A DNA stretch of 58,875 nucleotides from Streptomyces sp. (lineage in GTDB: Bacteria > Actinomycetota > Actinomycetes > Streptomycetales > Streptomycetaceae). Of the stretch, positions 42,075 through 49,700 are shown piece after piece. The translations under genes were made by a program, and so were the position numbers. Numbering within the stretch: position 1 is the first letter of the stretch; each line of letters starts with the position of its first letter. The stretch lies in assembly GCF_019510245.1 (NCBI RefSeq), contig NZ_JAEKKT010000153.1, positions 1 through 58,875 of the forward strand, written 5' to 3'. The notes under the pieces were generated by a model. It did no database searches, was not told where the DNA came from, and was given only the letters and a program-made list of their open reading frames with translations.

Positions 42075-42281
42075 ATGACCGCTCGCACCCCTGATGCCGA
42101 GCCGCTGCTGACCCCGGCTGAGGTCGCCACGATGTTCCGCGTCGACCCCAAGACGGTCACGCGGTGGGCGAAGGCCGGCAAGCTCACGTCGATTCGCACG
42201 CTCGGCGGACACCGCCGTTACCGCGAGGCTGAGGTGCGCGCCCTGCTGGCGGGCATCCCGCAGCAGCGCAGCGAAGCCTGA
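42075..42281 (+). CDS. bldC: Developmental regulator BldC
   Basis: The 68-residue protein is a single MerR-type winged HTH (LLTPAEVATMFRVDPKTVTR, WAKAGKLTSIRTLGGHRRYR). BldC binds DNA as asymmetric head-to-tail oligomers on tandem repeats and delays entry into sporulation in Streptomyces. The sequence is the standard one, including the GGHRRYREAEVRALL wing and helix. The strong ribosome-binding site GAGGAGG fixes the start. Confidence 0.97.
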   Translation: MTARTPDAEPLLTPAEVATMFRVDPKTVTRWAKAGKLTSIRTLGGHRRYREAEVRALLAGIPQQRSEA

Positions 42282-42426
42282 TCCAACTGAATAGCGGGCA
42301 AACCGACCGGTCCCCCAACTGGCCGAGACGCCCGCAACCCTAGCTACAAGCGACGCGGGACCTGCCCCAACAGGGCCCACGCCCAGGCCAAGAACTTCTC
42401 AGGCAAGCGACACAGGGTGCGTCGTA

Positions 42427-42466
42427 GATCGCGCTGGACTCCGCCGGGTCCAGCGCGATCTTTTTT
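42427..42466 (+). terminator. Strong rho-independent terminator downstream of bldC
   Basis: A perfect 12-bp stem (GATCGCGCTGGA/TCCAGCGCGATC) is followed by six T. It lies 145 bases after the bldC stop, so the bldC message would have a long 3' UTR, or a small RNA is transcribed here. Confidence 0.9.
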
Positions 42467-42770
42467 GTGCGCCCATGGGGTCTTGGGCGAGCCTGACCGG
42501 CGCCTCTGTGAGCAGCCTTGTCGGAGTCTGGGGATCGCTGTCGGATCCGCTGTGCGGGGCACCGGAGGGAGCCCGGAGCCGGGTCCACAGGGTGGTGCAA
42601 TTGCACATATTAAATTGACCTGTTGTAGGAAGGGGGTAAGTACCGCCCTTTCGGAAACTCATGCGGTGACACCCGTCACATACCGCACGGGTTGTTTGTA
42701 CTGCCCCGGGTGCGCTAGAGAAGTCTCGCGCTCCACCGGCCCCTGGGACAACGGCGGTTGGGGCCCACCG
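42467..42770. other. Intergenic, no gene seen
   Basis: Between the bldC terminator and the DUF6274 gene I see no coding sequence. A relatively AT-rich patch (about 42598-42640, with TTAAATTGACC) may hold a promoter. GTGAC-ACCC-GTCAC near 42666-42679 is a short palindrome. Confidence 0.45.
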
Positions 42771-42962
42771 TCACGGGGCGGCGGCGCCCTGGTCCTCCGT
42801 GGCGTGCTCGGGGGGCTCCGCGGCGTGCGGGGCGGAGTCCATGGCCAGCCGCAGCAGGTGGCGGCAGACCGCGCAGTGGCGCGTCAGATGCCGGTACGAC
42901 GAGGCGGCCGCCAGGTGGGCCCTCAGTAACGCCCGCGTCTCGTGCCGCACCGAAGCCGCCAT
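42771..42962 (-). CDS. DUF6274-like small protein
   Basis: The 63-residue protein reads MAASVRHETRALLRAHLAAA, then SSYRHLTRHCAVCRHLLRLA. The HLTRHCAVCRHLL motif, with His and Cys pairs that could bind zinc, is typical of a small Streptomyces family (DUF6274 as I recall). GGAGGTG six bases before ATG 42962 supports it. The tail is His/Glu/Ala-rich. Function unknown. Confidence 0.78.
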   Translation of the reverse strand: MAASVRHETRALLRAHLAAASSYRHLTRHCAVCRHLLRLAMDSAPHAAEPPEHATEDQGAAAP

Positions 42963-43198
42963 ACGCCACCTCCAGAAGGGGCCGACACCAACCCGAGCCC
43001 TCCCTCCTGGGTAGCCAGCGAATGTGACGCCGTCAAGGGCGCAGACCGCTACGCGCCGCGCCCCACACCGACCGCATGCGACCGATCCGGCCCTCTTCCC
43101 GCCCACTTTTTTCCGGACCACGACCGTCCGTGCCGTCGGGACAGCCGCCGCGGGCACGCGAAAGGCCCGCGACCCTTGGCCGGGCGGTGGTGGTGGTG

Positions 43199-43403
43199 GT
43201 ACGTGTGAGGCCCCGCAACCCTTGACGGGATGCGGGGCCTCAGCCTCATGCGGTCCTGACGGGATTTGCTGAATCCGATTGCGGCTTGCGCCGCGGGCGC
43301 GGCCTCGGCCCTGGCGGGGCGGCGGGTGGTCGTGGTACGTGTGAGGCCCCGCAACCCTTGACGGGATGCGGGGCCTCAGCCTCACGCGGTCCTGACGGGA
43401 TTT
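43199..43403. repeat. 69-bp duplication of tRNA-Asp 3' end plus terminator
   Basis: 43199-43267 and 43335-43403 are the same 69 bases with one difference. Each holds a 10-bp terminator stem (AGGCCCCGCA/TGCGGGGCCT) and the last 17 bases of tRNA-Asp (CGGTCCTGACGGGATTT). The outer copy then diverges (GCTGAATCCG). This is either a simple local duplication or the scar of an element that once integrated at this tRNA. Confidence 0.8.
43344..43376 (-). terminator. Terminator after tRNA-Asp copy 1
   Basis: A 10-bp stem AGGCCCCGCA/TGCGGGGCCT with a 13-base loop, 10 bases beyond the tRNA. A second copy is at 43208-43240. Confidence 0.7.
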
Positions 43404-43461
43404 GAACCCGCGGCCTCCACCTTGACAGGGTGGCGAGCACTCCAAACTGCTCCACAGGACC
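43387..43461 (-). tRNA. tRNA-Asp(GTC), copy 1
   Basis: 75 bases, acceptor GGTCCTG/CAGGACC, anticodon loop CTGTCAA, T loop TTCAAAT; CCA not encoded. It is identical in the body to 49436-49510. It follows hrpA on the same strand by 94 bases. Confidence 0.96.
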
Positions 43462-43555
43462 AGGTTTCGCGGCACTTTGTCTTGCGCTGTGCTGCGAGAA
43501 GGACTGTACAGGAGGGGGTGGGCCCTGGTCGAACTCACCCAGCGTGGCCGGTCGG

Positions 43556-46500
43556 TTACGGAGCTGCCGTGTCGATCGCCTTCACGATCCGCTTGTCCGA
43601 GATCGGGTACGCCGTGCCCAGCGCATGCGCGAAGTAGCTGACCCGCAGCTCCTCCAGCATCCAGCGGATGTCCAGGACCTGCTGCGGCACCGGCCGGCCC
43701 TTCGGGAGCTGCTCCAGGAGCCAGGCGTACTCGTCCTGCATCTCGTGGACCTTCTCCATGCGGGTGGTGTCCCGCTGGACGTTGGTCGGCATCTGCTGGA
43801 GGCGGCGGTCCGCCGCCACCAGATAGCGCATCAGATCGGGGAGGCGACGTATGCCGGCCCACGTCACGAAGCCGGGCTTCACGAGGGCGTCCAGCTGCTT
43901 GCGGACGTCCGTCAGGTTCGCCAGCAGCGCGGGGCTGCGTACGGCCTTCAGGCGGCGCTCACAGGCCTGCCAGGCGGCGAGGACCTGCTGCACCTGGCCG
44001 ACCGTCCGGACCGTCGTGTCGACGATCTCGGCACGCACCTTGTCGTACAGCTTCCGGTACGACTCCTCGTCCCACACCGGCCCCCCGAAGTCGGCGATCA
44101 GCTTGTCCGCCGCCGCCATCGCGCAGTCGTCGAACAGGGCCTGGATGGTGCCGTGCGGGTTCGCCGACAGCGCGAGCTTCTGGGCGTTCGTCAGCTTCTC
44201 CGACGCGAACTTCGCCGGGTTCACCGGGATGTTGCGCAGGATGAGCCGCCGCGTGCCCTTCCACATCGCCTCGGTCTGCTCCTCCTCGGTGTCGAAGAGG
44301 CGGACGGAGACCGTGTCGCCGTCGTCGACGAGGGCGGGGTACGCCTTGACCGGCTGGCCGGCCCGGCGGGTCTCGAAGACGCGGGTGAGGGTGCCGATCG
44401 TCCAGTCCGTGAGGCCCTTGCGCTCCAGGGACTCGCCGCCCTGGCGTTCCGCGGTGGCCGCGGCGGCCTGGGAGAGCGCCTGGCGGGCCTTCGGCTTCAG
44501 CCGGAGCTTCAGCGCCTCCAGGTCCTTGTCCTCGGCCAGCTTCCGGCGCCGTTCGTCGACGATCCGGAAGGTGATCTTCAGATGGTCGGGGACCTTCGTC
44601 CAGTCGAAGTCCTCGGCCTCGAAGGGCACGCCGACCATCCGCTTCAGCTCACGCGTCATGGTCGTGGTGAGCGGCTCCTGGAGGGGGACCGCGGTGTCCA
44701 GGAAGCGCTTCGCGAAGTTCGGCGCGGGCACGTAGTTGCGGCGGATCGGCTTGGGCAGGGTGCGGATCAGCTCCGTCACCACCTCTTCCCGCAGGCCCGG
44801 GATCTGCCAGTCGAAGCCCTCGTCCCTCACCTGGTTGAGGACCTGGAGCGGGATGTGGACGGTCACGCCGTCGGCGTCCGCGCCCGGCTCGAACTGGTAC
44901 GTCACCCGGAACTTCAGCTGGCCCTGCCGCCAGGAATCCGGGTAGTCGGTCTTGGTGACCGCTCCCGCCGACTCCCGGATCAGCATCTCCCGCTCGAAGT
45001 CCAGGAACTCCGGCTGCTCGTGCCGTTTCCGCTTCCACCAGGAGTCGAAGTGGGCTCCGGAGACGACGTGCTCGGGCACCCGCTGGTCGTAGAAGTCGAA
45101 GAGCGTGTCGTCGTCGACGACGATGTCCCGGCGCCGGGCGCGGTGTTCGAGTTCCTCGACCTCGCTCAGCAGCTTGCGGTTGTCGGCGAAGAACTTGTGG
45201 TGGGTCCGCCAGTCGCCCTCGACCAGTGCGTTGCGAATGAAAAGCTCGCGGCTGGTCTCCGGGTCGATCCGGCCGTAGTTCACCTTCCGGTCGGCGATGA
45301 TCGGTACGCCGTAGAGCGTGACCTTCTCGAACGCCATCACGGCCGCCTGGTCCTTCTCCCAGTGCGGCTCGCTGTACGTCCGCTTCAGGAGGTGCCCGGC
45401 GAGCGGCTCGACCCACTCCGGCTCGATCTTCGCGTTGACCCGGGCCCACAGCCGCGAGGTCTCCACCAGCTCCGCCGACATCACGAACCGCGGGGCCTTC
45501 TTGAAGAGCGCGGAGCCCGGGAAGAGCGCGAACTTCGCGTTGCGCGCCCCCAGGTACTCGTTCTTGGCACCGTCCTTCACGTCCTTCATGCCGACGTGCG
45601 AGAGCAGGCCGGCGAGGAGGGAGACGTGCACGCGGTCGCCGGGGGCGTCCTCCTCGTTGAGGTGGATGCCCATCTGCTTGGCGACCGTACGCAGCTGCGT
45701 GTAGATGTCCTGCCACTCCCGGATGCGCAGGAAGTTCAGGTACTCCTGCTTGCACATGCGCCGGAAGGAGCTGGAGCCGCGCTCCTTCTGCTGCTCCCTC
45801 ACGTACCTCCACAGGTTGAGGAAGGCGAGGAAGTCGCTGGTCTCGTCGCGGAAGCGGGCGTGCTGCTGGTCGGCCTGGGTCTGTTTGTCGGCCGGGCGTT
45901 CGCGCGGGTCCTGGATGGAGAGCGCGGCGGCGATGACCATGACCTCGCGGACACAGCCGTTCTTGTCGGCCTCCAGGACCATGCGGGCGAGGCGCGGGTC
46001 GACGGGCAGCTGGGCGAGCTTGCGGCCGGTGTCGGTGAGCCGCCTGCGCGGGTCCTTCTCGGCCGGGTCGATCGCGCCCAGCTCCTGGAGCAGCTGCACC
46101 CCGTCCCGGATGTTGCGGTGGTCCGGCGGGTCGATGAAGGGGAACTTCTCGATGTCGCCGAGGCCGGCCGCGGTCATCTGCAGGATGACGCTCGCCAGGT
46201 TGGTACGGAGGATCTCGGCGTCCGTGAACTCCGGCCGGGAGACGAAGTCGTCCTCGCTGTACAGCCGGATGCAGATGCCGTCGGAGGTACGGCCGCAGCG
46301 GCCCTTGCGCTGGTTCGCGCTGGCCTGGCTGATCGCCTCGATGGGCAGCCGCTGCACCTTGGTGCGGTGGCTGTAGCGGGAGATCCGGGCGAAGCCGGGG
46401 TCGATGACGTACTTGATGCCCGGGACGGTGAGCGAGGTCTCGGCGACGTTGGTCGCCAGAACGATCCTGCGACCGGTGTGCGGCTGGAAGACCCGGTGCT

Positions 46501-47500
46501 GCTCGGCGTGCGAGAGCCGGGCGTAGAGGGGGAGGACCTCGGTGAACCGGTAGTTCTTCCTGGTGAGTGCGTCGGCGGTGTCCCGGATCTCCCGCTCCCC
46601 GGAGAGGAAGACGAGGATGTCTCCCTGTCCCTCGCCCTGGAGCTCCTCCACGGCGTCGCAGATGGCGGTGATCTGGTCCCGGTCGGCGTCCTCGGCGTCC
46701 TCTTCGAGGAGCGGCCGGTACCGCACCTCCACCGGGTACGTCCGGCCGCTCACCTCGATGACCGGGGCGTCGCCGAAGTGCCGGGAGAAGCGCTCGGGGT
46801 CGATGGTGGCGGAGGTGATGACGACCTTGAGGTCGGGCCGGCGCGGCAGCAGCTGGGCGAGGTAGCCCAGCAGGAAGTCGATGTTGAGGGACCGCTCGTG
46901 GGCCTCGTCGATGATGATCGTGTCGTAGGCGCGCAGCTCGCGGTCGGTCTGGATCTCGGCGAGCAGGATGCCGTCCGTCATCAGCTTGACGAAGGTGGCG
47001 TCCGGGTTCACCTGGTCGGTGAAGCGGACCTTCCAGCCGACGGCCTCCCCGAGCGGCGTCCGCAGCTCCTCCGCCACCCGCTCGGCGACGGTACGGGCGG
47101 CGATCCGGCGGGGCTGGGTGTGCCCGATCATGCCGCGTACGCCGCGCCCGAGCTCCAGGCAGATCTTGGGGATCTGGGTGGTCTTCCCGGAGCCGGTCTC
47201 GCCGGCGACGATCACGACCTGGTGATCGCGTATCGCCTCGGCGATCTCGTCCTTCTTCTGGCTGACGGGCAACTGCTCGGGGTACGAGACGGCGGGCACG
47301 ACGGCGCGCCGGGCGGCCATCCGTTCCTCGGCCCTGGCCACCTCTGCCTCGATCTCTGCGAGGACGGCGGCCCGGGCCTCCGGCTTACGGATCTTGCGCG
47401 CACCTTCCAGCCTGCGCCCGAGCCGGTGCGCGTCGCGCAGTGAGAGCTCGGTCAGGCGGGGGGCGAGGGGGCCGAGGGCGGGGGCGGGATGCGTAGACAT
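43556..47500 (-). CDS. hrpA: ATP-dependent RNA helicase HrpA
   Basis: The 1314-residue DEAH-box helicase has Walker A GETGSGKT (100-107), DEAHERSLN (DEAH 198-201), SATIDPERFS, and QRKGRCGRT (motif VI). HA2 and OB-fold regions follow, and the long HrpA-specific C-terminal domain. The length matches the family (about 1300). HrpA unwinds RNA and rescues stalled or collided ribosomes in E. coli; a similar role is likely. ATG 47500 gives MSTHPAPALGPLAPRLTELS and is the most upstream plausible start. Confidence 0.96.
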   Translation of the reverse strand: MSTHPAPALGPLAPRLTELSLRDAHRLGRRLEGARKIRKPEARAAVLAEIEAEVARAEERMAARRAVVPAVSYPEQLPVSQKKDEIAEAIRDHQVVIVAGETGSGKTTQIPKICLELGRGVRGMIGHTQPRRIAARTVAERVAEELRTPLGEAVGWKVRFTDQVNPDATFVKLMTDGILLAEIQTDRELRAYDTIIIDEAHERSLNIDFLLGYLAQLLPRRPDLKVVITSATIDPERFSRHFGDAPVIEVSGRTYPVEVRYRPLLEEDAEDADRDQITAICDAVEELQGEGQGDILVFLSGEREIRDTADALTRKNYRFTEVLPLYARLSHAEQHRVFQPHTGRRIVLATNVAETSLTVPGIKYVIDPGFARISRYSHRTKVQRLPIEAISQASANQRKGRCGRTSDGICIRLYSEDDFVSRPEFTDAEILRTNLASVILQMTAAGLGDIEKFPFIDPPDHRNIRDGVQLLQELGAIDPAEKDPRRRLTDTGRKLAQLPVDPRLARMVLEADKNGCVREVMVIAAALSIQDPRERPADKQTQADQQHARFRDETSDFLAFLNLWRYVREQQKERGSSSFRRMCKQEYLNFLRIREWQDIYTQLRTVAKQMGIHLNEEDAPGDRVHVSLLAGLLSHVGMKDVKDGAKNEYLGARNAKFALFPGSALFKKAPRFVMSAELVETSRLWARVNAKIEPEWVEPLAGHLLKRTYSEPHWEKDQAAVMAFEKVTLYGVPIIADRKVNYGRIDPETSRELFIRNALVEGDWRTHHKFFADNRKLLSEVEELEHRARRRDIVVDDDTLFDFYDQRVPEHVVSGAHFDSWWKRKRHEQPEFLDFEREMLIRESAGAVTKTDYPDSWRQGQLKFRVTYQFEPGADADGVTVHIPLQVLNQVRDEGFDWQIPGLREEVVTELIRTLPKPIRRNYVPAPNFAKRFLDTAVPLQEPLTTTMTRELKRMVGVPFEAEDFDWTKVPDHLKITFRIVDERRRKLAEDKDLEALKLRLKPKARQALSQAAAATAERQGGESLERKGLTDWTIGTLTRVFETRRAGQPVKAYPALVDDGDTVSVRLFDTEEEQTEAMWKGTRRLILRNIPVNPAKFASEKLTNAQKLALSANPHGTIQALFDDCAMAAADKLIADFGGPVWDEESYRKLYDKVRAEIVDTTVRTVGQVQQVLAAWQACERRLKAVRSPALLANLTDVRKQLDALVKPGFVTWAGIRRLPDLMRYLVAADRRLQQMPTNVQRDTTRMEKVHEMQDEYAWLLEQLPKGRPVPQQVLDIRWMLEELRVSYFAHALGTAYPISDKRIVKAIDTAAP

Positions 47501-47599
47501 ACGCGGTCCAGGATCTCACCTCGGGGAAATTCATGGCGAACGAATTGCCTCCGGCGGTTTGGCCGAGGGTTCTGGGGGACGCCCTTGTGTTTCGGCTGC

Positions 47600-47700
47600 G
47601 AGTGAGTGGGGGCTGGTCGCGCAGTTCCTCCCCCGGCCTTCGGCCGGGGGTACCCCCGCGCGAGCGAAGCCGAGCGTGGGGGAGGGTGGGCGCGGCGGCA
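47600..47700. repeat. Streptomyces intergenic repeat with hairpins
   Basis: TGGTCGCGCAGTTCCTCCCC is followed by CCGGCCTTCGGCCGGGGGTA and a GCGAGCGAAGCCGAGCGTGG segment, family sequences found between genes in many Streptomyces. The CCCCCGGCC-TTC-GGCCGGGGG stem may end transcripts. No gene is seen in 47501-47727. Confidence 0.65.
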
Positions 47701-47727
47701 CCGAACAGCGCGGGTGAGTGAAACCCC

Positions 47728-48021
47728 CTACGAGGTTCGCTGGGTGGGAGGGACGGGGGTTCCGGTGGGGGGCGTGGAGACGGCCGCTGCCATGGACTTC
47801 GCGGTGTTGGAGACGGCCTTGATCCCCAGGTACGCCGTGGTCATGCTGCTCACCGCCGTGAAGGCGGCGGTGAGGACGCCGATGATCACCGACTCGTTGC
47901 CGTTGAGCCGCCAGACGCCGAAGACCGCGACCGCGGCGATCGAGAGGTTGCTGACGACGACGGCGAGGAGGCCGTAGCGGGCACGGTCCTTCTCCAGCTG
48001 TATGTCCTGATCCCGGTTCAT
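47728..48021 (-). CDS. Small membrane protein, two transmembrane helices
   Basis: The 97-residue protein (MNRDQDIQLEKDRARYGLLA onward) has two transmembrane helices: about 18-38 (LLAVVVSNLSIAAVAVFGVW) and 45-70 (SVIIGVLTAAFTAVSSMTTA). A Pro/Thr-rich tail follows. It has the size and topology of holin-like or phage-type membrane proteins, but no specific family is recognised. GTG 48030 is an alternative start; GGGGAAG just upstream favours ATG 48021. Confidence 0.65.
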   Translation of the reverse strand: MNRDQDIQLEKDRARYGLLAVVVSNLSIAAVAVFGVWRLNGNESVIIGVLTAAFTAVSSMTTAYLGIKAVSNTAKSMAAAVSTPPTGTPVPPTQRTS

Positions 48022-48089
48022 CTTCCCCACCCTGGTGACGTGTTGACCCGCCAGAACCTAGCGGCGGCGGGTCACGCCGCCAAGGAGAT

Positions 48090-48642
48090 TCAGGACGCGG
48101 CGGGGAAGACGTCGTAGTCGCCCACCAGGTCGGCGTACACGTTCACCGGGACGGTGGCGGCGTTGTAGAGGTCGGCCTCGCCGCCGGTGCCGACCCTGAC
48201 CAGCGCGCGGCCGGCCGCGGTATCCCCCTTCGTGAAGCTCAGCGAGTAGACGCCGGGGTAGGTGTCGGCATACTGGGCGTGGGACTGGAGGCCGACCGTG
48301 GCGATGTTGACCGTCACCGCGCCGGAGCTGCCGTTGTAGAGGTCGACCGAACCGGTCGGGGTGACCTGCACCGTCGTCTCGGCGGTGGCCGCCCGGCCCG
48401 GCTCGAAGGCGGTGTCGGCGGTGCCCGGGCGGGTGATGCCGTGGGGGTAGAGGGTGAGCGCGCCGCTCGCCTTCGCGTTGCCGGTGACGAGCTGGAGCTG
48501 CACCGCGTCCACGCCGTTCGAGTCGGCCCGCAGCGTGGCCGCCGAGAGCCTCAGGACGCCGTGCGCGGCGATCGGCGCTCATCACCCCCGCCGTGACGAT
48601 CATGGCGAGTGACAGCCCGACGGTGGGGCGGGATCTGCGCAC
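48090..48642 (-). pseudogene. Secreted protein gene, frameshifted after the signal peptide
   Basis: ATG 48642 starts a signal peptide (MRRSRPTVGLSLAMIVTAGV), then the frame goes off. In the next frame, from about 48575, it continues HGVLRLSAATLRADSNGVDA and VQLQLVTGNAKASGALTLYP. Two VDLYNGSSGAVTVN/ADLYNAATVPVNVYADLVGDY-like repeats follow, ending at 48090. The mature part looks like an extracellular protein with DLYN repeats known from Streptomyces. An indel near 48575-48580 separates the export signal from the domain, so it is non-functional unless the sequence is wrong. Confidence 0.65.
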
Positions 48643-48816
48643 GAGGTCTCCACGGAGCGTTCGCGGGTGGGGTCACGAGATCGCCGGAGGAGGCGGGTCG
48701 GCTCAGCGTTGTCATGCGGTCGTCATGGTCACAGCTCGACTTCAAAGGAACGCCATACTCCGCCCTGATCTTGATCAAAACGGAGTCCGCCGGCGGACCG
48801 CTGCCAGACTGCACGG

Positions 48817-49299
48817 ATGGGCGAGACGGTCTTTCGGTACACGCGCAGGCAGCGCTTGGTGATGTGGGCGTTCGCGTTGGGGATGGCGGGGTGGGCCGGG
48901 GCGGTGAGTGTGCGTGCGGCCAGGTACCTGGCCGACGGCCAGACCGGCTCCGCCGTGGGCCTGTGGTTCATGTTCGGGCTGATACCGACCGTGCTGTTCG
49001 TGCCACTGGCGGGGATGCCGACAGGCTGGACACGCATCGACGCGGAGGGCCTGCGCACTCGCGGGATGACCGGACGCCGGCGCGTGGGCTGGCGGGACAT
49101 CGAGAGCATCCACGCGCTCACGGGTCGTGGGCGCAACGGGTCCATCACTCAGATCGGAGTCACCCGGACCGATGGCAGGTCGTTCCTGCTGCCCATCCCC
49201 TTCACATCGGGGACGATCGCCGAGGACCCCGACTTCTACGAAAAGCTGGAGCTGATGCAACGGGAGTGGAAGAAGCGCAGGGGCTCGGGCGCGGAATGA
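48817..49299 (+). CDS. PH-domain-like membrane protein
   Basis: The 160-residue protein has two transmembrane helices (about 13-33 and 47-66) and a C-terminal bacterial PH-like domain (GWTRIDAEGLRTRGMTGRRR, VGWRDIESIHAL, SFLLPIPF). Such proteins sit in the cytoplasmic membrane with the PH fold inside; their role is unknown. ATG 48817 precedes the first helix. A tRNA terminator follows immediately on the other strand. Confidence 0.8.
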   Translation: MGETVFRYTRRQRLVMWAFALGMAGWAGAVSVRAARYLADGQTGSAVGLWFMFGLIPTVLFVPLAGMPTGWTRIDAEGLRTRGMTGRRRVGWRDIESIHALTGRGRNGSITQIGVTRTDGRSFLLPIPFTSGTIAEDPDFYEKLELMQREWKKRRGSGAE

Positions 49300-49301
49300 G
49301 A

Positions 49302-49331
49302 ACAGCCCCTCCGGAATCCCGGAGAGGCTGT
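49302..49331 (-). terminator. Terminator of the tRNA Glu-Asp-Phe cluster
   Basis: The stem CAGCC..TCCGG/CCGGA..GGCTG, slightly imperfect, lies 7 bases after tRNA-Phe. It also lies just after the stop of the convergent PH-domain gene. Confidence 0.7.
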
Positions 49332-49337
49332 CTGTTG

Positions 49338-49411
49338 TGGCTGGGGCCGGGGTCGAACCGGCGACCTATCGCTTTTCAGGCGATCGCTCGTACCAACTGA
49401 GCTACCCAGCC
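49338..49411 (-). tRNA. tRNA-Phe(GAA)
   Basis: 74 bases, acceptor GGCTGGG/CCCAGCC, anticodon loop CTGAAAA, T loop TTCGACC; CCA not encoded. It is third in the cluster Glu-Asp-Phe. Confidence 0.96.
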
Positions 49412-49435
49412 ACGAGGTTTCACGTGAAACCTCAG

Positions 49436-49510
49436 CGGTCCTGACGGGATTTGAACCCGCGGCCTCCACCTTGACAGGGTGGCGAGCACTCCAAACTGCT
49501 CCACAGGACC
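49436..49510 (-). tRNA. tRNA-Asp(GTC), copy 2
   Basis: 75 bases, identical in the body to 43387-43461. It is second in the Glu-Asp-Phe cluster, separated by 36 bases from tRNA-Glu and 24 from tRNA-Phe. Confidence 0.96.
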
Positions 49511-49546
49511 AAGCTTGTGTGCAACAGTGTCGCACACGATCTTGCG

Positions 49547-49619
49547 TGCCCCCAACGGGATTCGAACCCGTGCTACCGCCTTGAAAGGGCGGCGTCCTAG
49601 GCCGCTAGACGATGAGGGC
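49547..49619 (-). tRNA. tRNA-Glu(TTC)
   Basis: 73 bases, acceptor GCCCTCA/TGGGGGC (with one G-U pair), anticodon loop CTTTCAA, T loop TTCGAAT. It is first in the cluster. Confidence 0.96.
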
Positions 49620-49700
49620 TATCGGCCCGCCTGGGCGCTTCGTCAGCGCGTCGGGGACGTGAGAAGCATATGGGATGGCGGGGAGTATCGCCAAAACGGT

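Noticed and set aside
43049..43380. Near-identical repeats before tRNA-Asp as a CRISPR array
   Set aside because: Only two copies with a 136-base period, explained by duplication of the terminator and tRNA end; no spacer pattern and no cas genes.
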